This document shows, in pieces, positions 35,916 to 44,851 of a stretch of DNA of 64,000 bases. The notes under the pieces are model-generated. The model made no database searches and was not told the origin of the DNA. It worked only from the letters and a program-made list of their open reading frames with translations. The stretch's first letter is position 1; each line of letters opens with the position of its first letter. This DNA comes from Rhodospirillaceae bacterium (GTDB lineage Bacteria; Pseudomonadota; Alphaproteobacteria; Dongiales; Dongiaceae). Position numbers and translations under genes: made by a program. The stretch covers positions 310,001-374,000 of the forward strand of contig JADJQM010000002.1 in NCBI GenBank assembly GCA_016712715.1, read 5' to 3'.

Positions 35916-38033
35916 TCAGTTCGTCTTCAGATAGGCGCGGCCGCCGAGATTTTCGAGGAAGATGCGGGCGAGATTGTATTCCAGGAACTGGCGCATGTCG
36001 GTGTCGACCACATGGTCGAAATAGGCGCGCGCCTTCTTTTTGTCGCCCTGGATCATCGCCGCGGCACCCAGATAAAAATGCCAGTCGAAATCCTGATACT
36101 TGCGGAGGACCTCGGTGCCGGTACCGGCGGCGGCCTTCAACTCGGCTTCCGAGCTCTCGCCGATGAGGTAGCTGGCAAGCGGCGCCGGCCATTCGGTGGT
36201 CGGCCAGCGCTTCAGCAATTTGCGCAATTCCGCCTTGCCCTCGTCGATCTTGCCGGCCTGGCCCAGCGCCACGAACAGCAGCAGCGGGTCAAAAGGCTCG
36301 GTGGGATCGAGCCTTGCTGCGTCGCGGTAATCGGCGATGGCGCCGGCCAGGTCGCCCTTGATGTGCTTCACGGTGCCGCGCAAGGCGATGTAACCGCCTG
36401 ATTCCGGGTCGAGCTTGACGGCCAGTTCCGTATCGGCGAGCGCCGCGTCGATATCGCCCACGTCGAGATGGACATTGGCCCGGGCGCTGATGGCCGAGGG
36501 CATGTCCGGTTCGATCTTCAACGCCTCGTCGAGATCGGCGAAGGCCTTCTCGATCTCGCCCACCCGCATCAGGTAATAGGACCGCTGGACGCGCAGATAG
36601 GCGGCGTCGGGCCGTGCTGCGATGACCGCGTCGTAATCCTCGCCGGCACCGTCGAAATCGCCGAGCTCGACGCGCGCATTGGCGCGGGTGAGCCTCGCCG
36701 AGATGTTGCGCGGGTCATGGGTGAGGGCGGCGTCGAAATCAACCAGGGCCTGGCGATAATCGTAATCGCCGAACAGCAGCGAGCCGCGGGTAATGCGCAG
36801 GCGCGGCAGATCCGGGAAGCGCTTGATGAGCAGGTCGAGATCGGCCATGGCCGCGCGTTTGTCGCCCTGCAGCTTGTCGTCGCGATAGCCGCGCAGCACC
36901 GCGCGGGCATAGAGGGCGGGGGCGAAATCGGGGGCGGCGCGGAGGGCCGCCGAATAATCGACCAGGGCCGCCGCCGGATCCTCGGCCGTTTCCAGCCAGA
37001 AGCCGCGCCGCGTCAGCAGCATGGGATTGCGCGGCTGCTTGGCAAGGGCCGCGGTCAGATCGTCGATGGCGGGCTTTGGCGCCTTGATGTCATAGCCGCG
37101 GTCGGGCTGCTTGTGGGCGGCGAGATAAGCGTCGATTCGGGGATCCTTGGGCAGATAGGGCGCGATCTGCGGCAGGAAGGCCGAGACCGGGACCGCGGTC
37201 GGCAGCAGCTGCAGGTATTCGGGCGATTTGGTGTCGACGATCTGCGGCTTCAATTCGTCCCAATGCTCGTTCTTGCCGATGACCGAGATGGCGAGCACCC
37301 GCGGCCAGTCTTCGCCGGGCAGGGGTTTTGCGGCGAGGATCGGGCCACCGGAATTCCCCGGCATGGTGGTGCAGTCATGCTGCCAGCCGGTGCTGTCGAT
37401 CTGGCCCAGCAGGTTGCAGGCGGGATCGACGGTGAGATTGTCATTGTCGTGATCGGCGGGTAGCCCCGCCGAGATGGCGGCGGCGGTGCCGCCCTGCCGC
37501 GTGAAGTCGGTGGTGCTCTGGGGCAGCAGCTTCAGATAGTCGAAGCCATCCTCGCCCAGGCACCGGTCGAGCTTCAGCAGTGCCCAATCGTCCCAGCCGG
37601 CCTTCAACCACGCCTCGCGCCGGTCGGCGGTGGAGCCGCTGTCGAAATCACGGGATTCGCCCCAGACCAAGGGCCGCGCCGGGCTGAGCGCGCCGAAGGA
37701 TTGGGCTTGCTTATATTCCGGACCGAGCTCGCCGCTGCCGGCGAAGAACAGCATCACCTGCTCGGCGTTGATGCCGTCGGCCTCGGCCACGACATGGGCC
37801 GCGGTCAGCACATGGCAGGGCGAAACCAGGAAGCCGGTGCCGATCGCCGTGCCCGCGGCATCGAGGCGCAGCACCATGCCGACCGCACCCATCGCCGTCC
37901 CCGCATCGCGCGGGGCCGGGATTCGGTCGTCGATCGCCTCGGCGCTTGTGGCCGGGGCGTGGGCCGTGGCGAACAGGGGGACAAGCAGCAGGAGCAGGCA
38001 GGCAAGGAGCGGATGAGCAGCACGCTGGTTCAC
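35916..38033 (-). CDS. Trypsin-like serine protease with TPR repeats
   Basis: The 705-residue secreted protein has a signal peptide (about 1-26). A trypsin-like domain follows with the full triad: H80 in LTAAHVV, Asp near 149 in DDWALLKLDR and S228 in PGNSGGPIL. From about residue 315 to the end it is built of tetratricopeptide repeats, about eight or nine units. Examples are DYSAALRAAPDFAPALYARAV and DLDEALKIEPDMPSAISARA. It should be a periplasmic protease with a protein-docking tail. It follows the cyclic-nucleotide-binding gene by 10 bases, so it belongs to the exporter operon. Confidence 0.85.
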   Translation of the reverse strand: MNQRAAHPLLACLLLLLVPLFATAHAPATSAEAIDDRIPAPRDAGTAMGAVGMVLRLDAAGTAIGTGFLVSPCHVLTAAHVVAEADGINAEQVMLFFAGSGELGPEYKQAQSFGALSPARPLVWGESRDFDSGSTADRREAWLKAGWDDWALLKLDRCLGEDGFDYLKLLPQSTTDFTRQGGTAAAISAGLPADHDNDNLTVDPACNLLGQIDSTGWQHDCTTMPGNSGGPILAAKPLPGEDWPRVLAISVIGKNEHWDELKPQIVDTKSPEYLQLLPTAVPVSAFLPQIAPYLPKDPRIDAYLAAHKQPDRGYDIKAPKPAIDDLTAALAKQPRNPMLLTRRGFWLETAEDPAAALVDYSAALRAAPDFAPALYARAVLRGYRDDKLQGDKRAAMADLDLLIKRFPDLPRLRITRGSLLFGDYDYRQALVDFDAALTHDPRNISARLTRANARVELGDFDGAGEDYDAVIAARPDAAYLRVQRSYYLMRVGEIEKAFADLDEALKIEPDMPSAISARANVHLDVGDIDAALADTELAVKLDPESGGYIALRGTVKHIKGDLAGAIADYRDAARLDPTEPFDPLLLFVALGQAGKIDEGKAELRKLLKRWPTTEWPAPLASYLIGESSEAELKAAAGTGTEVLRKYQDFDWHFYLGAAAMIQGDKKKARAYFDHVVDTDMRQFLEYNLARIFLENLGGRAYLKTN

Positions 38034-38043
38034 GAAATTTCCT

Positions 38044-38496
38044 CTATTTGCGCGCCGCCACGGCTTCGCGCAGTTGGACGTTCATATGTTCGATGCGCTG
38101 CGCCAGCACGCGCATCACCTCGATGCCGATCGAGGGGAAGTCGGTCACCATGCGGAAGAACAGTTCCTTGGTGATCTTGAGGACCGTCATCGGTTCGGTG
38201 GCGCGGACGGTGGCGGTGCGCGGCACATCCATGAGGATGCCGATTTCGCCCACGAAGGCGCCGGGGCCGGCATCGGCCACCTTGAGCGGACCGCCCGGCG
38301 TATCCACCAGGATGTCGGCGGCACCGCCCAGGATGATATAGGCGGCGTCGGCGGTGTCGCCCTGATGGAACACCTGGTCGCCCGGTTGGTACTGCGCCCG
38401 CTCGCTGGCGAAGGCCATGAGCTTCAGCTTGGCCGGTTCGACCTTGGCGAACAGGGGAATGCGCTTCAGCGCCTCGACATCTTCCTGAATACTCAT
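38044..38496 (-). CDS. Cyclic-nucleotide-binding domain protein
   Basis: The 150-residue protein is a single CRP-type cyclic-nucleotide-binding domain followed by a helix (RVLAQRIEHMNVQLREAV) and no DNA-binding domain. The phosphate-binding cassette FVGEIGILMDVPRTATV keeps the Glu and the Arg that hold the cyclic phosphate in cAMP receptors. I chose the ATG at 38496, which has GGGATGG upstream. The ATG three codons earlier lies on the ribosome site itself. It is encoded between the degenerate exporter and the protease and may gate one of them in response to cAMP. Confidence 0.82.
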   Translation of the reverse strand: MSIQEDVEALKRIPLFAKVEPAKLKLMAFASERAQYQPGDQVFHQGDTADAAYIILGGAADILVDTPGGPLKVADAGPGAFVGEIGILMDVPRTATVRATEPMTVLKITKELFFRMVTDFPSIGIEVMRVLAQRIEHMNVQLREAVAARK

Positions 38497-38529
38497 CACA
38501 TCCATCCCGATCGAAAAATCATGCTGGCC

Positions 38530-41244
38530 CTAAGCTTCCGCGGTACCGAGCAGCGCCTGGTATCTTGCCCCCGGCCGGTCGAGCTCCGCGGGCTTGCCCG
38601 TCTCGGCGACGCGGCCGTTCTGCAGCACCACGATCCGGTCGAAATCGCGGGCGAGGGCCGCCGTGTGGGTGACGAAGACCAGGGCCGCCTCCCGGATATC
38701 GTCGCGGATCCGCCCGATGAGCCGCCGCTGGCTGGCCTCGTCGAAGGCCGAGATCGTGTTGTTGAGAATGACAAGCTGCGGCCGTTTCAGCAAGGCGCGG
38801 ATGAGGCCGGCCTTCTGGCGCTGGGCGACCGACAGTTTCCGCCCGGCTGCCCCCACATTGAAGCCGAGGCCGACCGCGATCACCCGGGGCCGCAGGGCCA
38901 GCCCGTCGATCACCTCGGAAAGGACGGCACCGACCTTCTGCGCGGCCTGGGCCTGGCCGTAAACCAGACGCCCGAACAGGATGTTGTCCTGGACGGTCGC
39001 CGCCGTGTTGTAGCGTTCCGGATCATAGAATTCGATCGACCCCGCCTGGTCCTTGGGCAGCTTTTCGCGGAACAGGCTGCGGGCCTTGAGCAGCTTCGAT
39101 TCGAGCGCGTCGTCGATCAGCCCCAGGCGGTGGCGCGCCTCGATATAGGGGAAGGTCAGGGCCACCAGCCGGCGCTTGTCCTCGGCCGGGGCGGCATCGA
39201 GGCCGCTCCGCTGCACGCGGCCGATCAATTGCTGGAACCGCGGCAGATCCTCGGCCGAGATGAAGCTGAACTGTTCGAAGAACGGGTGCCCGGCCGGCAG
39301 GTCGGCAAAGAGTTCGACCATGGTGACCGCGATCTGCTGGCCAAGCGCGATGAGGTCGTCCGTGACGCCGGCAGCCGCCAGCACACCGGCCAGATGCCCG
39401 TTGCCGGAGAGAGCTTCGGGGGCGAAATCGAGGCCGAGCGCCGTGCCGAACAGCACATTCTCGGCCACCGTCATGTTGCGGTTGTAGCGCGCCGGATCGA
39501 ACGGTTCGACCAGCGGGGCCAATTGCGGTTCGGCGAGGCGTTCATGGACCGCGGTCCTGGCGTGCAGGAACTGGTTGGCAAGGCCGTTATTGTCCTTGGG
39601 ATCCACCAGGCCGCGCAGGCCGAACTGATAGACATCGTCCTCGAACTCGACGATGCCGAGAAGCTTCATGAGGCGCGCTTCCAGGCTGGCGCGGTCAGGC
39701 ACGCCGGCCCCTTCATAGTCGAGCCAGTCGGCATGGATGTCGAGTTCGGGCGAGCCGGCGCGGCGCGTTTCATAGAGGCGGCGCTCGAAGGCAGCGAGAT
39801 GCGACCCTTCATAGAGGGCGGCGCGCACCGGGCGATGCTTGAGGCTGTAGAGGAGATTGTCCTCGAGCGAGATCGGCAGCAGATAGGTCTCGTCGCCGAG
39901 ATAGGCGAAGCGCCGGCCGGTGATCGATTCCGGCAATTCGCCGAGATCGCGGCCGCCATAGCGGAGATTGCCGCTGCCCGGGCGGAGCACCCGGCCGATC
40001 AGCGCCGCGAGGGCCTCCTTGCCGCTGTTGTTGGGGCCGACCAGCGCCACATGTTCGCCGGGCTGGATCTCCAGCGAAACGCCTTCGAGCAGCGCTGCGC
40101 CGCTTTCATCGATATAGCTCACCCGCTCCAGCACCAGGGGTGCGGGGTCGATGACATTCTCGGCGTCGATCGCCTGCACCTTGGGGTCGAGCATGCCGGC
40201 CGGGGTGAACTGCTCGATCACCTGGTCGTATTTGATCTGCACGTCCTGGCGCTGCTGGTCCCAGTCAATGAGCTCCTTGATCGGCGAGGGGAGATCCTTG
40301 TAGGCGCTGATCACGGCGAGCAGCGTGCCGACGTCGAACTGTCCCTGGAGCGCGAAATAGCCGCCGATCAGGAAGTAGAGAAAGGGCGTCGTCTGCGCCA
40401 GCATGTTGTTGATGTATTTCACCAGGAACTTGCGCTGATAGAGCTCGAAGCGGATCTGGAAGATGCGCCCCAGCCGCTCGATGATGTCGGCGCGTTCGTA
40501 GTTCGAGGTGTCGTTGGCGTGGATCTCGATGGCGCCGTCGACCGTCTCGGCGATGCGCCCGGAGAGCTGGCGCGCCGTGATCTGGCGCTGCTTGCCCAGC
40601 ATCAGCACTTTCACCCGCAGTTTCGGGATGATGATGATCTGGATGAGCAGCATGGAGATGGTGACGATCCCCATATAGGCGTTCTGCATGAAGATGAAGA
40701 AAAGCGCTGTGGAGGCGACGCCGCCGAGATAGGCCGGCGTGATGAAGGCATCGCCGATGAAGCCGCCCAGGGGCTCGACCTCGTCCTTGATCATGGTGGC
40801 GATCTCGGCCTGCTTCACTTTCCGGAAATGCAGCAGCGGGAATTGGAGGACGCGGTCGAACAGCTCGAAGCGCAGGCGCCGCAGCATGCGTTCGCCGAGA
40901 CGCCCCTTCTCGGTATTGACCTTCTGCTTCATCCAGCCGTTGAGCACGACGAAGAACAGATAGGAGAAACAGAGGGCAAAAAGATAGGCGACCTTGTCGA
41001 GGCTGAAGCCTTCGCACAGCAGGATGGGACCGCCCAGGAAATCGGGCAGCGGCAGGGTGAGATTCATGAAGGCGGCGGTGTCGCTGCCCTGGAAGGCGCC
41101 GCCCTGGATGGCGTCGTTGACGATGCGCTTGGGAAGGTCGAGCGAGACGAAATAGATGCCGAGGCTGGAGGCCACGATCACCAGGATGACCATCTGGTCG
41201 CGCCAGGAATGGCGCCAGATATATTTGAATAACCTAGGCTCCAT
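38530..41244 (-). CDS. ABC exporter with degenerate, expanded nucleotide-binding domain
   Basis: The 904-residue protein has an exporter-type membrane domain (about 1-340, six helices). An ATP-binding domain in which most active motifs are changed follows. Walker A is GPNNSGKEA instead of GxxGxGKS/T (403-410). The signature is LSVAQRQK instead of LSGGQ (804-808). Walker B ends LVILNNTISAFD where DE is expected (824-829). Only the switch histidine (VTHTAA) is normal. About 400 residues separate Walker A from the signature, against 110-130 usually. The extra part includes two related segments, PARYNRNMTVAENVLFG and PERYNTAATVQDNILFG. It lies upstream of a cyclic-nucleotide-binding gene and a protease gene. 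The substrate is unknown. Confidence 0.85.
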   Translation of the reverse strand: MEPRLFKYIWRHSWRDQMVILVIVASSLGIYFVSLDLPKRIVNDAIQGGAFQGSDTAAFMNLTLPLPDFLGGPILLCEGFSLDKVAYLFALCFSYLFFVVLNGWMKQKVNTEKGRLGERMLRRLRFELFDRVLQFPLLHFRKVKQAEIATMIKDEVEPLGGFIGDAFITPAYLGGVASTALFFIFMQNAYMGIVTISMLLIQIIIIPKLRVKVLMLGKQRQITARQLSGRIAETVDGAIEIHANDTSNYERADIIERLGRIFQIRFELYQRKFLVKYINNMLAQTTPFLYFLIGGYFALQGQFDVGTLLAVISAYKDLPSPIKELIDWDQQRQDVQIKYDQVIEQFTPAGMLDPKVQAIDAENVIDPAPLVLERVSYIDESGAALLEGVSLEIQPGEHVALVGPNNSGKEALAALIGRVLRPGSGNLRYGGRDLGELPESITGRRFAYLGDETYLLPISLEDNLLYSLKHRPVRAALYEGSHLAAFERRLYETRRAGSPELDIHADWLDYEGAGVPDRASLEARLMKLLGIVEFEDDVYQFGLRGLVDPKDNNGLANQFLHARTAVHERLAEPQLAPLVEPFDPARYNRNMTVAENVLFGTALGLDFAPEALSGNGHLAGVLAAAGVTDDLIALGQQIAVTMVELFADLPAGHPFFEQFSFISAEDLPRFQQLIGRVQRSGLDAAPAEDKRRLVALTFPYIEARHRLGLIDDALESKLLKARSLFREKLPKDQAGSIEFYDPERYNTAATVQDNILFGRLVYGQAQAAQKVGAVLSEVIDGLALRPRVIAVGLGFNVGAAGRKLSVAQRQKAGLIRALLKRPQLVILNNTISAFDEASQRRLIGRIRDDIREAALVFVTHTAALARDFDRIVVLQNGRVAETGKPAELDRPGARYQALLGTAEA

Positions 41245-41339
41245 GACCCCGGCCGTCCCCCGCAACTTGTCGCATTTGGTCTCGATCCACGCGCAATGGA
41301 AACGAATTATCACGGTCTGTCAATGTCTTGGCGCTGATC

Positions 41340-41365
41340 AAGTTTGGTTAAGGTTCACCAAACTT
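41340..41365. promoter_or_regulatory. Perfect 9-base-pair palindrome in a divergent promoter region
   Basis: AAGTTTGGT and ACCAAACTT are exact complements around the eight-base centre TAAGGTTC. The element lies in the 240-base gap between the exporter operon (starting at 41244, minus strand) and the glycosyltransferase gene (41485, plus strand). It is AT-richer than the surrounding DNA and has no following T-run, so an operator is more likely than a terminator. Confidence 0.5.
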
Positions 41366-41484
41366 TGCCTTCCTGGCAGCATTTCTCCTGTGTCATACTG
41401 CCTTGGTTGGCCGCTGGGCCAAGATCATTTATCTGAAGTTCGCGACGTTCGGGGGGATCGGGACGCGTGGAAATGGAAGACGCC

Positions 41485-42702
41485 ATGACCAGGGGCGCCC
41501 GCGTCCTTATATACTCGCATGATACGTTCGGGCTGGGCCATCTGCGCCGTTGCCAGACGATCGCCCATTGGCTGGTCGAGCAGAACAAGGACATGTCGGT
41601 CATCATCCTGACCGGCTCGCCCATCATCGGCAGCTTCAACTTCCGGGCGCGGGTGGATTTTGTCCGCATTCCGGGCGTCATCAAGCTGCGCTCGGGTGAT
41701 TACACCTCGCTCTCGCTGCTGATCGACACGGAGGAGACGCTGGCGCTCCGGGCCTCGATCATCCGCCACACGGCGGAAATCTTCGATCCCGACATCTTCA
41801 TCGTCGACAAGGAGCCTTTGGGCCTGCGCGGCGAGGTGACCGAGACGCTGGAGATGCTGAAGGAACGGGGCACCCATCTGGTGCTGGGCCTGCGCGACAT
41901 CATGGACGAACCGGCCGCTTTGGTGCCGGAATGGCGGCGCAAGAAGGTGATGCCGGCGCTCCGGGACCTCTACGACGCGATCTGGATCTACGGCCTGCCG
42001 CAGATCTGCAATCCCCTGGAGGGGATCGACCTTCCCAAATCCGTGCAGCGCAAGATGATCTATACCGGCTACCTGCACCGTTCCCTGCCGCAGGGGCCGG
42101 GCCTGCCGGTGCCGCTGCAGAAGCTGGATGCCCCCTATATCCTGGTCACCACCGGCGGCGGCGGCGATGGCGAGGATGTGGTCGATTGGGTCCTGCGCGC
42201 CTATGAGAACGATCCGCGGCTGCCGCATCCGGCACTCCTGGTGCTGGGGCCCTTCATGCATTCCGACCGCCAGGCGGAATTCCTGCTGCGCGCGGCCAAG
42301 CTCGACAAGGTCGAGGCGATCACCTTCGATGCGCAGATGGAACATGTCATGTCGCGCGCCATCGGCGTCGTCGCCATGGGCGGCTACAACACCTTCTGCG
42401 AGATCGTTTCCTTCGACAAGAAGGCGCTGATCGTGCCCCGGACCCGGCCGCGCATGGAACAGTTCATCCGCGCCGCCAAGGCCGAGGAAATGGGCCTGGC
42501 TGCCATGCTGGAAGATGACGGCGTGCGCGACTGGAAGAAGATGGCGACCGCGCTCCGGCATCTGCCGCAGCAGGCGCTGCCCTCGGACGTCGTCGTGCCG
42601 GGCCTGCTTGACGGGCTCAACAACGTCAACCGCCTGGCGCAACAGGCGCTGGAACGCGGCCGCCGGCCGGCATCCCTGCGGCTTGCCCAGCGCAAGCGCT
42701 GA
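41485..42702 (+). CDS. Glycosyltransferase, GT-B fold (MurG/GT28-like)
   Basis: The 405-residue protein opens VLIYSHDTFGLGHLRRCQ, a glycine-rich acceptor loop of GT-B enzymes. It has the donor-side features ILVTTGGGGDGEDVVDW and VVAMGGYNTFCEIVSFDKK, which resemble the MurG sugar-nucleotide site. I chose the ATG at 41485 with a GGAAG site, and in-frame GTG and ATG codons lie 4-6 codons upstream. It is related to the enzyme at 48657-49823 in layout (GHLRR and GGYNT motifs). It is first in a plus-strand glycan operon. Confidence 0.8.
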   Translation: MTRGARVLIYSHDTFGLGHLRRCQTIAHWLVEQNKDMSVIILTGSPIIGSFNFRARVDFVRIPGVIKLRSGDYTSLSLLIDTEETLALRASIIRHTAEIFDPDIFIVDKEPLGLRGEVTETLEMLKERGTHLVLGLRDIMDEPAALVPEWRRKKVMPALRDLYDAIWIYGLPQICNPLEGIDLPKSVQRKMIYTGYLHRSLPQGPGLPVPLQKLDAPYILVTTGGGGDGEDVVDWVLRAYENDPRLPHPALLVLGPFMHSDRQAEFLLRAAKLDKVEAITFDAQMEHVMSRAIGVVAMGGYNTFCEIVSFDKKALIVPRTRPRMEQFIRAAKAEEMGLAAMLEDDGVRDWKKMATALRHLPQQALPSDVVVPGLLDGLNNVNRLAQQALERGRRPASLRLAQRKR

Positions 42703-42710
42703 CAAAAGAC

Positions 42711-43924
42711 GTGACCGGCCGCATCGTCTTTCTTCTCAAGGGCTATCCGCGCCTTTCCGAGACTTTCATCGCCCAGGAGATCCTGGCGCTGGAGCAGCGC
42801 GGGATTCCCATCGAGATCTGGAGCCTGCGCTTTCCCACCGACAAATACCGCCATCCCGTCCATGACGAGATCAAGGCGAAGGTCACCTATCTGCCGGAAT
42901 ATCTCTATCAGGAACCGCGCCGCGTGCTGCGCGCGCTGGCGCGCTGTGTGGGAAAGCCCGGCTTCGGCCGCGCGCTCTGGCAATGGCTGAAGGATTTGAT
43001 ACGCGATCCCACCCCCAATCGCGGGCGGCGCTTCGGCCAGGCCTGCGTGCTGCTCTCGGAAATGCCCGATGATGTCGTGCGGCTGCATGCGCATTTCCTG
43101 CACACGCCGGCCTCGGTCGCCTATTACGCCCATCTCATCAGCGGGACGCCCTGGAGCTGCTCAGCCCATGCCAAGGATATCTGGACCTCGCCTGACTGGG
43201 ACAAGCGCGAGAAGCTCAAGAGCCTCGATTGGCTGGTGACCTGCACGGCCAGCGGGCATGCGCATCTCCAGGCTCTGTGCCCGGACCCAGGAAAGTGGCG
43301 CTGGTCTATCACGGGCTGGATTTCACGCGCTTTCCGGAACCGCCAGCACCTGTGCCGCTCGTTGGCGCGCCGGTCGAGATCCTGTCGGTGGGGCGGCTGG
43401 TGGAAAAGAAGGGCTATCCGATCCTGCTCGCGGCCCTCGCGCTGTTGAAGGAAAAGTCCTGGCGCCTCACCCATATCGGCGGCGGGCCGCTGGATGCGGA
43501 GTTGAAGGCACAGGCCACCTCCCTTGGCATCAATGACCGCATCACCTGGCTGGGTGCCCTGCCGCAGGAGCGCGTACTTGCTGCCTATCGCCAGTCCGAC
43601 CTCTTCGTGCTGGCAGCCCAGATCGCCGCCGATGGCGACCGCGACGGCTTGCCCAATGTGCTGATGGAAGCGCAGAGCCAGCGCTTGTGCTGTATCGCCA
43701 CCGATATCTCCGGCATTCCCGAACTCATCCGCGACGGCGAGACCGGCTTGCTGGTGCCGCCGGAGAATGCGGGCGCGTTGGCGGCGGCAATCGGCGCGCT
43801 CATCGATGACCCCTCAAAACGGCAGATCCTGGCCGAGGCCGGCTTCATCCGCCTGCGCAGCCATTTCGCCATGGATGCCGGGATCGAGGACCTGGAACGG
43901 CGGTTCAAAAAAGCCTTGGTGTAA
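42711..43924 (+). pseudogene. Family 4 glycosyltransferase, interrupted by a frameshift
   Basis: From the GTG at 42711 the frame encodes a GT-B N-terminal half (GRIVFLLKGYPRLSETFIAQ, then HAHFLHTPASVAYYAHL and SAHAKDIW) as far as about 43288. Homology then continues one frame away, as VALVYHGLDFTRF and ILSVGRLVEKKGYPILLAAL. It includes the donor-site glutamate region DGLPNVLMEAQSQ and ends at 43924. One missing base near GGACCCAGGAAAG accounts for the break. The repaired product is about 404 residues and resembles exopolysaccharide GT4 enzymes. A sequencing error is the simplest explanation. Confidence 0.85.
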
Positions 43925-43971
43925 AATTAAATTATTACGATTATTCTTCCGTGGGACAGAGGAGGAATAAA

Positions 43972-44741
43972 ATGGCGGCCCGACCCCAAGTCCTGACAGC
44001 GCCATTCCTGCGGTCGATCAGATGGCGGGATGAGAACCGGCCCAAGGACATCTATCCGTTCAATCTGCCGATATTCCGGGAGGCCGCTTTCGAACTGCGT
44101 TTCACGAACGCGGTCACCATCCTGGTCGGCGAAAATGCGACCGGCAAGTCGACCCTGCTGGAAGCCCTCGCCGAACTTGCCGGTTTTCATGCGGGCGGCG
44201 GCAGCCGGGATCACAATTACAACGCACCGGATGCGGAACGGTCGCAACTGGCGCAGCATCTCCGCGCAGCGTGGCTGCCCAAGGTGACGCATGGTTTCTT
44301 TTTCGGGCGGATTCCGAGATCAACCTTACGACCTATGTCGAGGAAATGGCGGTCGAGTGGGCGGAGGTGCGCGGCCTATATGGTGCGCGGCATCTTCATC
44401 AGCAGAGCCATGGCGAGTCCTTCCTGGCGCTGTTCGAAAATCGCCTGAAAGGCAGTCGACAGGCGCTTTATCTGTTGGACGAACCGGAGAGCGCCCTATC
44501 GCCATCCCGGCAATTGCAGTTGATGCGACTGATCCATGCCTGGGGGCAGTCGGGCAAGGTGCAAATCGTTCTTGCCACACACGCCCCTTTGCTGATGGCC
44601 TTGCCGGGAGCGACATTGCTCCACCTTACGCAAGGGGGCATTGCGGAGGTCAACTATCGGGCAACTCCGCATTTCGAAATGATGGCCCAGTTCTTTGCCG
44701 ATCCGGATAAAATGGTGACTGAGGCGCTGGCGGTAGACTGA
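43972..44741 (+). pseudogene. COG3910-type predicted ATPase, interrupted by a frameshift
   Basis: The ATG at 43972 has a strong GAGGA site. The frame reads FLRSIRWRDENRPKDIYPF, Walker A VGENATGKST and then THGFFF, where one C is missing (TTCGGG for TTCCGGG, near 44300). The other frame continues RADSEINLTTYVEE, LHQQSHGESFLALFENRL and the Walker B LYLLDEPESALSPSRQ, and ends at 44741. This is the usual order of small stand-alone COG3910 ATPases, whose function is unknown. It is preceded by an AT-rich patch (43921-43950) and followed by a glycosyltransferase remnant, so it looks like an inserted gene. Confidence 0.8.
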
Positions 44742-44758
44742 CGCGGTGCCAGACCACG

Positions 44759-44848
44759 TTCACCCGCCTCCGCAGCCACTTCGCCATGGACGCGTGGATC
44801 GAGGATCTGTAGCGGCGATTTCGGGCGGATCTCGGCGTATCCCGCTAG
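44759..44848 (+). pseudogene. Decayed 3' tail of a glycosyltransferase gene
   Basis: In frame, 44759-44848 reads FTRLRSHFAMDAWIEDL, a stop, then RRFRADLGVSR and a second stop. The intact glycosyltransferase 0.9 kb upstream ends FIRLRSHFAMDAGIEDLERRF (43848-43910). The DNA of the two is about 80 percent identical by eye over 60 bases. This is a remnant of a second related gene, separated from the first by the COG3910 ATPase. Confidence 0.7.
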
Positions 44849-44851
44849 GCG

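Noticed and set aside
38074..41232. A 1,052-codon open frame on the strand opposite the exporter gene
   Set aside because: It is an antisense shadow. The minus-strand frame has recognisable membrane and ATP-binding motifs, whereas the plus-strand product is an arginine-, histidine- and aspartate-rich text with no family features. This is typical of the complement of GC-rich coding DNA.
43972..44741. Anti-phage defence system built on the small ATPase
   Set aside because: There is no nuclease, helicase, TIR or toxin partner next to it. Its motifs fit the stand-alone COG3910 group rather than OLD or Gabija proteins.
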